Part shown: in pieces, positions 63,901 through 64,000 of the stretch
Numbering within the stretch: the first letter of the stretch is position 1
How the letters are laid out: each line of letters opens with the position of its first letter
Source: Varroa destructor
Lineage: Eukaryota; Arthropoda; Arachnida; Mesostigmata; Varroidae
Length of the DNA: 64,000 nt
Reading direction: 5' to 3'
Assembly (NCBI RefSeq): GCF_002443255.2
Contig: NW_019211458.1
Coordinates: forward strand, 12,953,939 to 13,017,938
Program-made: the position numbers and the translations under genes
The notes under the pieces: generated by a model
What the model was told of the DNA's origin: nothing
Seen by the model: the letters and a program-made list of their open reading frames with translations, nothing else
Database searches by the model: none

Positions 63901-64000
63901 GCAGCGGTTATCACTTGACAAATCGTGTACGAACAGCACAATAAACAATTGACCGATGGCTGGCTAGCTAGCTGACAACGTTACATAGACAAAATACTGA
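57930..64000. other. AT-rich stretch without a supported gene
   Basis: A consensus-like + strand donor (TTGAG|GTAAGT at about 58610) follows a short mixed region and may end a non-coding first exon. Open frames at 62695-63184 on both strands overlap and lack supporting signals. Nothing else is called. Confidence 0.45.
58070..58123. repeat. Palindromic trinucleotide repeat, (ACG)n facing (GTC)n
   Basis: About six GAC units (58070-58088), a 10-bp spacer and about eight GTC units (58099-58123) are mutually complementary and would form a hairpin. A minus-strand frame through it encodes a run of Arg followed by a run of Val. Confidence 0.85.

Overview
The window looks like nuclear DNA of a small-genome animal, most likely an arthropod. 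It is AT-rich, with many TA, CA and trinucleotide microsatellites. It has protein-coding exons with canonical GT-AG introns, islands of higher GC that coincide with exons, and decayed mariner-type transposase copies. Nothing in it looks bacterial or organellar. I cannot name the species from sequence alone. A chelicerate such as a mite would fit the short introns and low repeat load, but this is inference.

Two gene models are well supported. The first, on the + strand, is the 3' part of a C2H2 zinc-finger transcription factor: exons 31460-32060, 32308-32465 and 33339-33613. Three fingers are reconstructed with correct splice phase, and the stop is at 33611-33613. Its 5' end lies upstream and was not found. 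The second, on the - strand, is a large low-complexity protein rich in Thr, Ser and Arg with mucin-like repeats: exons 43386-42897, 42350-40185 and 39262-38742, followed by an AATAAA signal at 38717-38712. One base is missing inside its repeat tract at 40740/40741. The deletion splits one open frame in two, and the downstream splice phase only works if the base is restored. An exon at 50851-50652 fits in phase as its upstream exon, but the same DNA also reads as an ionotropic-receptor ligand-binding segment in another frame.

The mobile or structural elements are two mariner-like transposase relics (about 45090-45800 and 55800-56190, both +) and a near-perfect 190-bp inverted repeat with a 26-bp loop (47712-48117). 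There are also many microsatellites and one 100-N assembly gap (2239-2338) inside a TA repeat.

The rest is mostly intergenic or intronic AT-rich DNA. Several GC-elevated islands contain open reading segments bounded by plausible splice sites: 1-1100, 14.4-15.7 kb, 19.0-19.5 kb, 20.9-21.4 kb, 28.2-28.9 kb, 29.8-30.3 kb, 51.0-51.8 kb and 56.4-57.9 kb. Several frames or both strands are open at once in many of them. They are reported as low-confidence candidate exons rather than genes. No tRNA, rRNA or CRISPR array was recognised.
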